Below, in pieces: positions 7,859-16,697 of a stretch of DNA of 33,601 bases. The DNA lies in assembly GCA_009845545.1 (NCBI GenBank), contig VXZK01000123.1, positions 1 through 33,601 on the forward strand. The letters run 5' to 3'. The DNA comes from Candidatus Poribacteria bacterium. Its GTDB lineage: Bacteria > Poribacteria > WGA-4E > WGA-3G. Both the position numbers and the translations under genes were made by a program. Positions within the stretch are counted from its first letter, which is position 1; each line of letters opens with the position of its first letter. Under the pieces are notes generated by a model. That model saw only the letters and a list, made by a program, of their open reading frames with translations. It did no database searches and had not been told where the DNA came from.

Positions 7859-10800
7859 CTACTCGCCAAACTTGGCAGAGACAATCTTTGAGATACCCGC
7901 CTGTTCCATCGTCACACCGTACATCGCGTCAGCGATTTCCATGGTGCGGCGGTTGTGCGTGATGATGATAAACTGTGTATTCTCGGCGTGGGCACGGATG
8001 AGATTCGCGAAACGGAGCACATTCGCCTCGTCAAGTGCTGCATCAACTTCATCAAGCACACAGAACGGACTCGGCTTGATTTTGAAGACAGCAAACAAGA
8101 GTCCAATCGCTACCAACGAACGTTCGCCGCCGGAAAGCTGCGTGATGCTCTGTGGACGTTTACCCGGCGGACGGGCAATAATGTCAATGCCCGAATCAAG
8201 CACATCGGACGGATCCGTCAATAATAGCTCCGTTTCACCGCCGCCGAAAAGTTGTGTAAACACCTCTTGGAAGTTGGTTTGGACCTGCTCAAACGTCTCA
8301 AGAAATACCTCTCTTGAAGTCTGATTGATTTTCTGGATCACCTGAATGGTGGCTTGCATCGACTGCTGGACATCGTCGCGCTGGGCAATGAGGAAATCGT
8401 GGCGTTTCTTATGTTCCTCGTAAGCCTCAATCGCTTTGAGGTTCACCGCCCCCATGCCCGAAAGTTCCGCTTTTAACTTCTCAATACTATCAAGCAGATC
8501 AATCTCGTCCATCGCCTGTTCATCATTCAGCAGCGGTGGCAGCGCATCAATCGAAACTTGATATTTATCGTGCATACGGGTTGAAACTGATTTTATCCGC
8601 ATCTCAAGCTGCGTTGTTGCGACTTCGAGTTGATGGCGCGCTTTATTCTGTTTCTCAAAGTTCCGCCGAGTTGCGCGCATCTCTTTTTGAAGGACCGCTA
8701 CCTCTTGAAGGAGCGTCTCCCGTTCTTGCGTAAGTTCATCAACATGTGATTCAGCTTCAGCGCGATCTCCTTCTAAACGGAGGAATTCGCGTTCTGCGGT
8801 AGCGACCTGTTCTCCGAGGTCAATCTTCGTCTGTTCATCGGAGTCAATAATTGCCTGCTGTTCAGCAATATCCTTTGTTGCCCGTTGATACGTTTCCTCA
8901 ATCGTTTCTAACTCGGACATCAACCCCTGCAATTTCTGATGCTGTCCCGCTAAAAAGACTTCCATCTCTTGACAACTGCCGGCAACCTCCGCATGTTTCC
9001 TATTTTCGCTCTCAATCTGTTCGGACACGCGCTCAATCCACCGTTGGGTACGCGTACGCTTTTGCGTCAACGCCGCGATTTCAGTCTCAAGTGCCTCCTG
9101 TTCCTCGCGTGATGCATTAACGACTTTGCTTAACTCTCGGTTTTCTGTCCGAACCTCGGCGAGTTGCTGCTCAAGACGGGTAACCTGGAGGTTCGCCTGC
9201 TCCATGTCTTTCGTCAGCGACGCTTTCTCCACCCGCTTATCTTGCCACTGGGCAGTGAGTGTCTGCCGTGCTCTTTGTAAATCCGCTATTTTCGCGGCGT
9301 ACGCTTTGCGTTTCTCAACCTTCCGATTTGAGCTCTGCGTCAATTTTCCGATCTCATTTTCAAGCGTTTCGAGTTCGCGTGCGCGACCGAGTAACCCGCT
9401 CTGCCTCTGATTCGTTTGACCACCGGTGATAGCCCCAGACGTATCAATGATATCTCCATCTAAAGTAACGAGACGCGCCCTCGGACGGAATTGGCGGGTC
9501 AGTGCGACAGCAGCATCCAAATCCTCAATGATAAGTGTATTCCCCAGCAGATGTTGCATCGCAGGTTCATATTCAGGGGCGTAATCAATCAAGTCCTGAG
9601 CGACACCAATGACACCGGGTTTGTTGAGCAGCGCCTCATCATAGAATCTGCGTTCCCGTATAAAATCGAGCGGGAGAAACTTCACTCTACCCGCGCGATG
9701 CTTTTTAAGGAACGCGACACTGCTTTGTGCATCCTCAGCCGTCTCGGTAATCACACTCTGGATATCACTACCGAGTGCGACCTCTATCGCAACCTCAAAC
9801 TCAGCATCCGTCGTGAGCAGCTCGGCAACAACACCACAGACCCCCTGAAACTGATCTGGATAGTGGATTCTCGCTTGCATTACCGCCCGAACACCGGCGT
9901 AGTATCCTTCATAAGCGGATTGTAATTCCTGTAGCGATTTAAGCCGTGAGACGTTGCTGCCCAAAGTATTCTGTAAACCTTGAATTTCGGCTTCAATCTT
10001 GCGGAGCGCATCCTGATTTTCCTGTAGGTTCGTCTCCACGTGATTTCTTTCGGCTTCAATATGAACCAATTCCGCCTTTAATTGTGTTTCGGCACGTTGA
10101 ACCGCAGCGTGCGTATCAGTAGCAGTCTTGTGCTCGGTTTCCAGTGCGTCTGTACGCTCTTTGAGACGATTGAGATTTCCCTCGGTACTGCTCAAATTGT
10201 GCTCAATAGCGAGACGTTTGCGCTCGCGGTCTTCCAATTCGGTCGCGGCCTCCTGTAAGACCGTCTGTGCCTCTTGTACAGATTCCTTAGCGGCAGTGAT
10301 GCGTTCAGCGAGTTGTGTGAGCAGCTGCTGACGCGCTGCCAGTCGGCTCTCCTCTATTTTGTAGGATGCCTCAAGCCTTTGGTGTTCTTGGGTCCGCTCG
10401 CGCTTCTGTGCGGTCAGTGCTGTTTGCTGTGCCTTCAAGGATTCAAGCGTCTGGAGGGCGCGCTCGCGTTGCTTCTGGATGTTCAGCTGCCGCTCCTTGT
10501 GAAGGACAATCTGGCGTTCAATTTGCTCAATTTGTGTTTCAATATCGCGCAGGGCTGCCTGTCCGGTACGTATCGCTTCGTCCAACTCGGACTGGCGGTT
10601 TGTGGATGCCTCAATACGTTCCTCGGCGGCTTTAAGCGTTTCAGAAGCCGTTGCGACGGTGGTTAAAATCTCATCTAAATCGGCTTGTGCTTGGCTATAA
10701 TCGGTACGAAGCTTATCGTATTCCCTATGGGCGAGGTCCAACTCAAACTGCTTGAGTTGTGCTTGTTGCGCGTTATAGTGTCGCGCCTGTTCCGCCTGTT

Positions 10801-11461
10801 CTCTGAGGGCTTCGGTCTCGCGCTGTAATTCCTGAATGACATCGTTGATACGGACGAGGTTCTGTTCAGTCTGTTCAAGTTTACGGAGTGCCGTCTTCTT
10901 TCGGTGCTTATATTTCGTAATACCAGCAACTTCATCGAACAGAAAGCGGCGTTCTTCAGGGCGCACGTTCAGAATCAGGTCAATCTTGCTCTGTTCCATG
11001 ACAGAATAAGCATCAACACCGATACCCGTATCCATAAAGAGTTCGCTGATATCGCGAAGCCGACACGGACTCTGATTGATCAGGTAGCGGCTTTCGCCAG
11101 CGCGGGTGAGGTGACGACATACTTCAACTTCGGGGGATGCGAGAGCCATGTTGGAAGCATCTTCTGCGGATGCATTTGGATCGCCATTAACATCTGAAAA
11201 GTCATTTGAAAAGCGTAATGCCACCTCTGTTTTCTGGGCGGGCGCGAAATTGGCACCGCCATTGAAAAGCAGGTCACGCATAGAGGTACACCGAAGGGCA
11301 CGGGCACTCTGTTCGCCAAGTACCCACCGAATTGCATCGGAAACATTGCTTTTCCCGCAACCGTTGGGTCCGACAATAGTAGTAATGCCGGGTTCAAGTA
11401 TCAATTCGACTTCCTCGGCAAAACTCTTGAATCCTCGAATTTTTATGCTATTTAAGTGCAA
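7859..11461 (-). CDS. smc: Chromosome segregation protein SMC
   Basis: A 1200-residue SMC ATPase that, with ScpA and ScpB, organises and segregates the chromosome. Its length is usual for the family. The N-terminal head has IRGFKSFAEEVEL and Walker A GPNGCGKS (residues 31-38). Two long coiled coils rich in E, Q, R and L (about 170-500 and 670-1020) flank a hinge at about 505-665 (GVCGVVAELLTTDAEFEVAI). The C-terminal head has signature LSGGERSLVAIGLL (about 1107) and Walker B FCVLDEVDAALDEAN (about 1137). The start is TTG; GGGAGGGG lies about six bases upstream, and the next residues HLNSIKIRGFKSF are where SMC proteins normally begin. It lies downstream of the comF-like gene (160-bp gap) and directly upstream of the DHS-like gene. 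scpA and scpB are not in the window. Confidence 0.97.
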   Translation of the reverse strand: MHLNSIKIRGFKSFAEEVELILEPGITTIVGPNGCGKSNVSDAIRWVLGEQSARALRCTSMRDLLFNGGANFAPAQKTEVALRFSNDFSDVNGDPNASAEDASNMALASPEVEVCRHLTRAGESRYLINQSPCRLRDISELFMDTGIGVDAYSVMEQSKIDLILNVRPEERRFLFDEVAGITKYKHRKKTALRKLEQTEQNLVRINDVIQELQRETEALREQAEQARHYNAQQAQLKQFELDLAHREYDKLRTDYSQAQADLDEILTTVATASETLKAAEERIEASTNRQSELDEAIRTGQAALRDIETQIEQIERQIVLHKERQLNIQKQRERALQTLESLKAQQTALTAQKRERTQEHQRLEASYKIEESRLAARQQLLTQLAERITAAKESVQEAQTVLQEAATELEDRERKRLAIEHNLSSTEGNLNRLKERTDALETEHKTATDTHAAVQRAETQLKAELVHIEAERNHVETNLQENQDALRKIEAEIQGLQNTLGSNVSRLKSLQELQSAYEGYYAGVRAVMQARIHYPDQFQGVCGVVAELLTTDAEFEVAIEVALGSDIQSVITETAEDAQSSVAFLKKHRAGRVKFLPLDFIRERRFYDEALLNKPGVIGVAQDLIDYAPEYEPAMQHLLGNTLIIEDLDAAVALTRQFRPRARLVTLDGDIIDTSGAITGGQTNQRQSGLLGRARELETLENEIGKLTQSSNRKVEKRKAYAAKIADLQRARQTLTAQWQDKRVEKASLTKDMEQANLQVTRLEQQLAEVRTENRELSKVVNASREEQEALETEIAALTQKRTRTQRWIERVSEQIESENRKHAEVAGSCQEMEVFLAGQHQKLQGLMSELETIEETYQRATKDIAEQQAIIDSDEQTKIDLGEQVATAEREFLRLEGDRAEAESHVDELTQERETLLQEVAVLQKEMRATRRNFEKQNKARHQLEVATTQLEMRIKSVSTRMHDKYQVSIDALPPLLNDEQAMDEIDLLDSIEKLKAELSGMGAVNLKAIEAYEEHKKRHDFLIAQRDDVQQSMQATIQVIQKINQTSREVFLETFEQVQTNFQEVFTQLFGGGETELLLTDPSDVLDSGIDIIARPPGKRPQSITQLSGGERSLVAIGLLFAVFKIKPSPFCVLDEVDAALDEANVLRFANLIRAHAENTQFIIITHNRRTMEIADAMYGVTMEQAGISKIVSAKFGE

Positions 11462-11621
11462 AGGTTTACCCCTCCCACCACAAGTTTAGGTGATAGCACA
11501 ATGATAAGTAGTTCTTTAAAGCACAGTTTCAAACGTTCCCTCGGCTTGCAATGCGAAAGTGCACCAGCAACTTTGCCCTATCATGAACATTCATATAATA
11601 CGCAGTAGAAGCGAAAAAGTT

Positions 11622-12383
11622 TCACGATTTTTCCGGGTCCAAAGTCCTCGCCAGTGTCAAAACGTCGATTTCAGCGGGATCGGCAGTCCATAATTCACTA
11701 ACGGCTTCACGAATCGTAGCACCGGTCGTGAAAACATCGTCAATGACTAAGAGCCGTTTTCCAGAAATAATATCCGGGTTTCGGACCTCAAAAGCGCCAA
11801 CGATATTCTGTTGCCGGGCTGTGCTGTCTAAGCTGCTTTGCGCGACGGTGTGTCGTTTCCGAACCAGCACATCTGTAAGAACCGGTACGCCTTCAACTTT
11901 CGCAATCCCATTGGCAAGTAGCGTTGCCTGATTGAAACCCCGTTCCCGCAGTCGTTTTTTATGGATCGGAATAGGCAAAACAAAGTCGTATGTCTCAATG
12001 CTACAGTCTGAAGGGATATGGGCGTTTATCAATTGAATCAGATGATGCACAAATACCTTTTTCTTCTCAAATTTAAAGAGATGTATTGCCTGTTGGAGCG
12101 TTGTGTGATAGAATGCAATAGATCTCAATTTTCCGTAGCGAGGTGGAGAGACAGCACACGCATCACAAAGTCCATCCACACCCGGCGTGCCACATATATC
12201 GCACCAAGGCGGTTCAAGGAATTGCATGTCCCGCCAGCAGTTCGCACAGATATAGGGCATAGACGCAACGCCCAAAAATTCTTCACAGACGCGGCATTTT
12301 GCCGGGTAGAGAAAGACAATTGCGGTTTCAAACGTATCCCGCAATTGGGCTGATAATTGCAAGCCTATTGATTTTGCTCTCAT
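11622..12383 (-). CDS. ComF family phosphoribosyltransferase-like protein
   Basis: A 253-residue protein of the ComF/GntX family. The N-terminal third carries four CxxC pairs (CRVC, CANC, CDIC, CDAC) expected to bind zinc. The C-terminal part is a type I phosphoribosyltransferase fold with PRPP-binding motif LLVIDDVFTTGAT. The family is linked to DNA uptake in competent bacteria, but many members occur in non-competent species, so the role here is open. I place the start at ATG 12383: it lies about 30 bases after the predicted transcription start and has a GAAGTGGG sequence upstream. A GTG at 12431 would fall inside or upstream of the promoter. It is the first gene of a minus-strand series leading to smc. 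Confidence 0.88.
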   Translation of the reverse strand: MRAKSIGLQLSAQLRDTFETAIVFLYPAKCRVCEEFLGVASMPYICANCWRDMQFLEPPWCDICGTPGVDGLCDACAVSPPRYGKLRSIAFYHTTLQQAIHLFKFEKKKVFVHHLIQLINAHIPSDCSIETYDFVLPIPIHKKRLRERGFNQATLLANGIAKVEGVPVLTDVLVRKRHTVAQSSLDSTARQQNIVGAFEVRNPDIISGKRLLVIDDVFTTGATIREAVSELWTADPAEIDVLTLARTLDPEKS

Positions 12384-12392
12384 GAAACCCAC

Positions 12393-12420
12393 TTCACAAA
12401 AATAACTACTATTATATAAT
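12393..12420 (+). promoter_or_regulatory. Promoter for the alpha/beta hydrolase gene
   Basis: TTCACA (12393-12398), 16-base spacer, TATAAT (12415-12420). The -10 lies within a 12-bp palindrome TATTATATAATA (12410-12421), so TATAAT is also readable on the other strand. The ATG at 12467 is about 40 bases after the expected transcription start. Confidence 0.6.
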
Positions 12421-12421
12421 A

Positions 12422-12450
12422 AGTTTATCACAAAGAAGTTTTAATGTCAA
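12422..12450 (-). promoter_or_regulatory. Promoter for the comF-like gene (divergent)
   Basis: On the minus strand TTGACA (12450-12445), a 17-base spacer and TAAACT (12427-12422). It overlaps the leader of the divergent hydrolase gene, and the two promoters would start transcripts in opposite directions within about 15 bp of each other. Confidence 0.55.
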
Positions 12451-12466
12451 GAAAAAGGAGAAAAAT

Positions 12467-13246
12467 ATGATAGAAAGACCCATCGTATTTTACAATAAAG
12501 GACAACAACTGAACGGCATACTACATTCACCAGTGGCTTGCGATACACCGTGCCCAGCAGTCGTTTTCTTTCACGGATTCACTGGAACAAAAGTTGAACC
12601 GCACAGGATATTCGTTAAAACCGCTCGTGAACTTGCTGGTGCCGGATTCCATGCGCTGCGCTTCGATTTCCGGGGTTCCGGGGACAGCGGGGGTGATTTC
12701 TCAGAGATGACCATCGGCGGCGAGGTTTCGGATGCTATCAAGTCCATTGATGTTCTCAGTGCCATGCAGGGTGTAGACCCTGAACGCATCGGTATCTTGG
12801 GATTGAGCATGGGGGGGTGCGTCGCGGCATGTGTCTCTGGGCAAGATGCCCGTGTAAAGTCAACGGTAATGTGGGCACCGCTCTCGGACGATCCACCAGA
12901 CCGACGTGAGGAAATTCTGGCGAGATCCAAGCACACACCAACACCAGAGGAAATCGCACAGTCGAACCCAAACATCGTCGGAAAGGCGTTCTATGAAGAA
13001 CTCCCCAATATATCACCTTCCGCGCTTATCCAGCAGTTCACGGGCGCGCTCCTCGTGATTCACGGGAGTGGTGATGATGTCGTGCCAGTCTCTCACGGCA
13101 AACGCTACTACGAACTCATGCGCGAACGCGAGGCTCCGACAGCACTTGAAATTATCAATAAAGGCGACCACACCTTCAACACTGTTGCTTCGGAGCAAGC
13201 GGTCATCACCAAATCGGTCGCATGGTTTCAACGTACCTTGGGATAG
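12467..13246 (+). CDS. Alpha/beta hydrolase (serine hydrolase)
   Basis: A 259-residue cytoplasmic hydrolase; no signal peptide. VVFFHGFTGTKVEPHR supplies the HG oxyanion region, LRFDFRGSGDSGG is the strand typical of the family, and GILGLSMGG is the nucleophile elbow with Ser at about residue 114. The acid is probably in HGSGDDVVPV and the catalytic His in KGDHTFN near the C terminus, completing the triad. The start ATG has a strong ribosome site (AAGGAG, six bases upstream). Closest in style are the dienelactone hydrolase/acyl-peptidase-like esterases; the substrate is unknown. Its stop codon is separated by one base from that of the converging dehydrogenase gene. Confidence 0.88.
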   Translation: MIERPIVFYNKGQQLNGILHSPVACDTPCPAVVFFHGFTGTKVEPHRIFVKTARELAGAGFHALRFDFRGSGDSGGDFSEMTIGGEVSDAIKSIDVLSAMQGVDPERIGILGLSMGGCVAACVSGQDARVKSTVMWAPLSDDPPDRREEILARSKHTPTPEEIAQSNPNIVGKAFYEELPNISPSALIQQFTGALLVIHGSGDDVVPVSHGKRYYELMREREAPTALEIINKGDHTFNTVASEQAVITKSVAWFQRTLG

Positions 13247-13247
13247 A

Positions 13248-14189
13248 TTATTCGGATGCGAGACTGATACGGATTGCCTCAAGGGCGACTTTCGCATCTT
13301 CCAAATTTGGCGGTTGATCAGCGGTATCCCGGATTTCAGAGAGCCATAACTCCTGAAGCGTCGGTTGTGGTGAATCTGGGATTATGAGCGGTGTCACACC
13401 AGCGGGTGTCGTGCAGTGCCATTCACCACCAGCATCGCTTATCGTGCCTTCGGTAAGGACATATCGCTCATGTTCTTCAGCGGCGTTAATAGCGATGCCA
13501 CCTGCCCACGTCCACTGTCCAATACCACCGCGTTTGAATTCAACAGTGAGTGTGTTAACAAACCGATCATACTGTCCGTTTTCTCTCAACCCTTCGTAGA
13601 CAGCACTCTTTTTAACAGACGCGGCACCACCGAAGAAATCGACAATCGGATAGATATGATAAATAAAGAAATGCGCAGGCGTGCCTGACACCGGCAGATT
13701 AAAAAGAATCTCAGGACGCGCACCGCGCCCCGGTGTGAGACGCACAAAAGAAGTAAGTAGCAAGTCACCGAGTTCGCCTATTTTCTGCTTGAGTGCCTTA
13801 TGGGTGTTGGAGACGACCTCTGGATGTGAGACTCGGAGCACACGACCGCGCGCCTCAGCAAGTTTCAATGCCGCTTCTCCCTCACCAATATCACTGGCGA
13901 GTGGATATTCCACAAAGACATGTTTATCCGCCTGTAACGCTGCAAGGATAATCTCACCATGGCTGTCGTTGTGTGTACAGATAACAACCCCGTCTATATC
14001 CTCTCGCTCGACAAAGGAATGCCAATCAGAAACAAAAATGGCTTTATATTCCGCGGCAAGTTGGTTTCCTGTCTCTTCATTTCTGGAGGCGATCGCCACG
14101 ACTTCAGCAGTCTCCATTGCCGTAAATCGAGAGAGATGGTGCCGCGCCATCCCGCCCGAACCGATAATTCCGATTTTAATCTTCGTCAT
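13248..14189 (-). CDS. Gfo/Idh/MocA family NAD(P)-dependent oxidoreductase
   Basis: A 313-residue predicted sugar or inositol-type dehydrogenase. The N-terminal Rossmann fold begins KIGIIGSGGMARHHL (dinucleotide-binding GxGxxA/G) and continues to VVICTHNDSHGEI. The motif that is normally EKP, with the catalytic/cofactor-contacting Lys, is here EYP (KHVFVEYPLASD, residues 89-100). Tyr in place of Lys is also seen in biliverdin reductase-type members of the superfamily, so the reaction may differ from a classical sugar dehydrogenase. The C-terminal half (GRGARPEI, HFFIYHIYPIVDFFGG, then strand-rich WTWAGGIAINAAEEHERY) fits the family's sheet domain. The start has GGAA seven bases upstream. It is downstream of the rhamnose-isomerase-like gene on the same strand with a 10-bp-stem hairpin between, so the two may be separate transcripts. 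Confidence 0.88.
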   Translation of the reverse strand: MTKIKIGIIGSGGMARHHLSRFTAMETAEVVAIASRNEETGNQLAAEYKAIFVSDWHSFVEREDIDGVVICTHNDSHGEIILAALQADKHVFVEYPLASDIGEGEAALKLAEARGRVLRVSHPEVVSNTHKALKQKIGELGDLLLTSFVRLTPGRGARPEILFNLPVSGTPAHFFIYHIYPIVDFFGGAASVKKSAVYEGLRENGQYDRFVNTLTVEFKRGGIGQWTWAGGIAINAAEEHERYVLTEGTISDAGGEWHCTTPAGVTPLIIPDSPQPTLQELWLSEIRDTADQPPNLEDAKVALEAIRISLASE

Positions 14190-14214
14190 ATTTTTCCAAG
14201 AGATTCCATAAGAA

Positions 14215-14237
14215 AGGCGCGCTTAGAAAGCGCGCCT
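14215..14237 (-). terminator. GC-rich hairpin, probable terminator of the sugar isomerase gene and member of a repeat family
   Basis: Stem AGGCGCGCTT, loop AGA, stem AAGCGCGCCT: ten perfect pairs. Read on the minus strand it lies 25 bases after the isomerase stop codon and is followed by TTTCTT, consistent with a factor-independent terminator. The TT-AGA-AA apex and adjacent CCTAC are shared with the hairpin at 18641-18661, so this may be a mobile palindrome that serves as a terminator. Confidence 0.6.
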
Positions 14238-14262
14238 ACAGACACTTGTGTCTTCAAATGCC

Positions 14263-15477
14263 CTATGCCCAGCCTTGGCTTTCACCACCGACGCGCGCAG
14301 CACTAATCTTTTCATAATAACCGCTTTTCCGATAGGCTGCCAACGGGTGTGGGTCGCGGCCCATCTCCAAGCGTACCTGTTCCAGCAGTGGATTCACATC
14401 TGTCTCATAAGCGCGTTGGAGGATGGACTCCGCCTCAACGAGATCAGCGGCATCCTGTGCAGCTGCGAGTGCCTCTCTGTCAACGAGTAGTGCTTTCGCA
14501 TACGCTTTTTGCAGATTGCAAACAGATTGGATACTCGCTTCTACCTTCGGTTTCAGGTTGTGGCTCTGATCAATCATATAAGCAATATCGGTTTCCGTAT
14601 CGGGATCAAGTTCTGCAGCAACCAACTCGGTGTAAATCAGGAAGAGTTCCTGCGGATTGATGGAACCTACCGTGAGATCGTCATCAGCGTATTTTCGGCA
14701 GTTGAAGTGGAATCCACCGAGTTTCCCTTCGTCAATCAGGTAAGCAACGATAAATTCAATATTTGTACCTTGCGGATGGTGTCCCAAGTCGATGAGGACC
14801 TGTGCTTTCTCACCAAGTTTTGTCGCCATGAGGTAAGCCGTTCCCCAATCGGGGAGATCGGTATGGTAGAAGGCTGGTTCAAAGAATTTATATTCAATGA
14901 GCATCCGAGTGGCATCTGGAAGTGCATCATAAACCTCGGCTAACGCCTCTTGCATCCACTGCTTGCGTTTCCTGAAGTTCGACTGACCCGGGAAGTTGGT
15001 GCCGTCTGCGAACCACAAACTGAGCAGATCGGACCCTGTTTTCGCCATGATGTCAGTGCACTCAAGCATGTGGTCAATGGCAAGTCTGCGGACATCGGCA
15101 TCTGGGTTACAGATGCTTCCGAGTTTATACGCCTGATCTTGGAAGACGTTCGGATTGATCGCACCGATGCCGATACCGACATCTGCAGCGTATTGCTTCA
15201 AGGCACCCCAATCGTCGGTTTTATCCCACGGAATATGGAGCGCAACAGTCGGAGCAATGCCAGTAAAGCGGTGAACGGTGGCTGCGTCCTCCAAGCGTTC
15301 CGCAGCGTTTCGCGCTGCGCCGGGCTGCTCAAAGACACCAAATCGAGTACCGGAATTACCGTAACCCCATGAGGGGGTCTCAACGTGTTGCGTTTTGAGA
15401 TGGTTTTTGACCGCTTCTATCTGGATTCCCTGTCTCTCTAAGGTTTCGGCTAAAAGATCATAAGCGAGATTACTCAT
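14263..15477 (-). CDS. rhaI: L-rhamnose isomerase-like sugar isomerase (TIM barrel)
   Basis: A 404-residue protein resembling the L-rhamnose isomerase subtype of Pseudomonas, rhizobia and actinobacteria, which interconverts L-rhamnose and L-rhamnulose. Early marks are [17 protein letters not shown] and [16 protein letters not shown]. The metal and substrate ligands typical of the barrel are visible as [12 protein letters not shown] (Glu), [14 protein letters not shown] (Asp, His) and [19 protein letters not shown] (His, Asp). The start ATG has AAAGGA eight bases upstream. No kinase or aldolase for rhamnulose is adjacent, so the pathway is incomplete in this window. Enzymes of this type can also isomerise other aldoses such as lyxose or mannose, so exact specificity is uncertain. 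Confidence 0.82.
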   Translation of the reverse strand: MSNLAYDLLAETLERQGIQIEAVKNHLKTQHVETPSWGYGNSGTRFGVFEQPGAARNAAERLEDAATVHRFTGIAPTVALHIPWDKTDDWGALKQYAADVGIGIGAINPNVFQDQAYKLGSICNPDADVRRLAIDHMLECTDIMAKTGSDLLSLWFADGTNFPGQSNFRKRKQWMQEALAEVYDALPDATRMLIEYKFFEPAFYHTDLPDWGTAYLMATKLGEKAQVLIDLGHHPQGTNIEFIVAYLIDEGKLGGFHFNCRKYADDDLTVGSINPQELFLIYTELVAAELDPDTETDIAYMIDQSHNLKPKVEASIQSVCNLQKAYAKALLVDREALAAAQDAADLVEAESILQRAYETDVNPLLEQVRLEMGRDPHPLAAYRKSGYYEKISAARVGGESQGWA

Positions 15478-15545
15478 TATGTTTTTCCTTTCGTGGAGAA
15501 TAGTTGTGAGTTTTCAGTACGATTCTTTTCTGCGAAAAAATCTTT

Positions 15546-15625
15546 CAGTTTTCAGTTAAAGAGGAAACCCTGGAACTATCAAAAACCTCTTGTAACTGAA
15601 AACTGTTAACTGTTAACTGATAACT
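15546..15625. repeat. Inverted repeat plus heptamer tandem repeat
   Basis: Arms 15546-15564 (CAGTTTTCAGTTAAAGAGG) and 15586-15605 are complementary except for a one-base indel and a neighbouring mismatch, enclosing about 21 bases. The right side runs on into consecutive heptamers AACTGAA, AACTGTT, AACTGTT, AACTGAT, AACT (15594-15625), which touches the 3' end of the HIT gene. A nearby AGTTTTCAGTACGATTC (15509-15525) recurs with two changes at 23656-23672. Confidence 0.6.
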
Positions 15626-16118
15626 ACATTGTCAGTTCCTGAAAGATTTGTACAAGTTTCTCCTGCGTGGCGTTCGGATCCTCAATGATGATGCGTGCAC
15701 CGCCGATAACGTCCATGAACCCCAATTCACGCGGGTATCGCGGGACGACGTGCAAATGATAATGCGGGATGCTCGCCCCAGAGGCATCCCCCATATTATA
15801 ACCGACGTTATAGCCGCGTGGCTGATAAGCGCGCGTCAACGCCTCAAAACAGAGACATTGGAGTTCGTGCAGTTCTTGAACCTCTTCTTGATGTAATTCT
15901 CGTACATCAACGATATGCCGATTCGGAAAAACTAAGAGGTGCCCCGGACTGTAAGGATAGAGATTAAGCGATATGGTAAAACGTTCGGTTCGATGGACCT
16001 CGAGTCGTTCGACTTTATCGTTTTTCTCGACAATTGCACACAGAATACACGGCACATCTGGTCGGTTTTTTCCTTTGGCATAAGGCATTTTGTTCGGGAC
16101 GAAGAGGTTGTGTCGCAT
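15624..16118 (-). CDS. HIT family protein (nucleotide hydrolase/transferase)
   Basis: A 164-residue histidine-triad protein. The triad is SIPHYHLHVVPR (H-x-H-x-H-x-x) near residue 118, and the usual preceding strand elements are present: YPYSPGHLLVFPNRHI and GYNVGYNMGDASG. CILC near residue 26 is a possible zinc half-site. The YNVGYNMGDASGASIPHYHLH pattern is that of the Ap4A-hydrolase/AMP-lysine-hydrolase type members that act on dinucleoside polyphosphates or adenylylated compounds. The start ATG follows AGGAAA about eight bases upstream. It is downstream of nothing on its strand and upstream of the sugar isomerase gene by about 146 bases of repeat DNA, so it probably has its own transcript. 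Confidence 0.92.
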   Translation of the reverse strand: MRHNLFVPNKMPYAKGKNRPDVPCILCAIVEKNDKVERLEVHRTERFTISLNLYPYSPGHLLVFPNRHIVDVRELHQEEVQELHELQCLCFEALTRAYQPRGYNVGYNMGDASGASIPHYHLHVVPRYPRELGFMDVIGGARIIIEDPNATQEKLVQIFQELTM

Positions 16119-16198
16119 AAAAGGGTTTCCTGTATTTTCTATAGCACGCTACGCAATACAAAATAAATTTTCGGTTTCCTTGAAAAAAGATTAAATTT

Positions 16199-16219
16199 TT
16201 GACATGTATATGATATACT
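16199..16219 (+). promoter_or_regulatory. TTGACA plus extended -10 motif
   Basis: TTGACA at 16199-16204 followed after six bases by TGaTATACT (16211-16219). The spacing is too short for a normal -35/-10 pair, so only the extended -10 is likely to work. Similar TTGnCA-(4-6)-TGATAT strings lie at 2072-2087 and 33569-33585. The nearest downstream + gene starts almost 480 bases away. Confidence 0.4.
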
Positions 16220-16449
16220 ATTTAGACAAAGCTTGCAAGCAGATATTTTAATGGCGTTCAGCTCTCTCGTCTTGTTCCCCATCAACGGTTTTGCACATAA
16301 CATTTCTGCCAAATACCATAAACAACTTTGTTCGCGATGCACAGATTGCGAGCATCCGATAGGAGATTTTCATAAAGCCGATTTTGTTGGACAAAATCCT
16401 CTGTCTGCTTCCCTGAGCCATTCAATTGCCACAAATCACTCTTGTGGGA

Positions 16450-16463
16450 GGGGTTGTAACCCC
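16450..16463. repeat. Short palindrome GGGGTTGTAACCCC
   Basis: Six-base arms around GT, flanked by CTTGTGGGA on the left and GATTCTTACG on the right. It looks like one copy of a dispersed palindromic repeat. No T tract follows, so it is not a clear terminator. Confidence 0.4.
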
Positions 16464-16697
16464 GATTCTTACGAAAACTGAATACCTCTGCCTGCTTCTG
16501 CTTTTCGGTTGACATAAATTGTTCAGACGTGGTATCATATACAACAGAATGAAGCACATAGACTTCAGTTCACGGTTATAGAAAAGTACAATGCACTACT
16601 TAAAACGAAGGGCGTTACTCGTAAGCCCGTTTCAAGAAGTAAGGAGGTTGGCGTTCATTCCATACCTGAAGGGTAGGTCTTGACGCTGTGAATTTTG

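Larger units (their letters stand above)
16119..16697. other. Gene-poor interval between HIT and Ycf48-like genes
   Basis: No supported gene in these 579 bases. It holds an extended -10 motif (16211-16219), a small palindrome GGGGTTGTAACCCC (16450-16463), and short open frames on both strands (for example ATG 16251 to 16481, about 76 codons) without ribosome sites or recognisable products. The frames run through the palindromic repeat, which argues against coding. Confidence 0.5.

Noticed and set aside
12384..12431. Longer ComF-like protein from GTG 12431
   Set aside because: It would begin upstream of the predicted transcription start, and the extra residues (NLLYNSSYF) are not typical of the family.
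16282..16557. 91-codon minus-strand open frame in the HIT/Ycf48 interval
   Set aside because: It has no ribosome site or recognisable domain and passes through a dispersed palindromic repeat.
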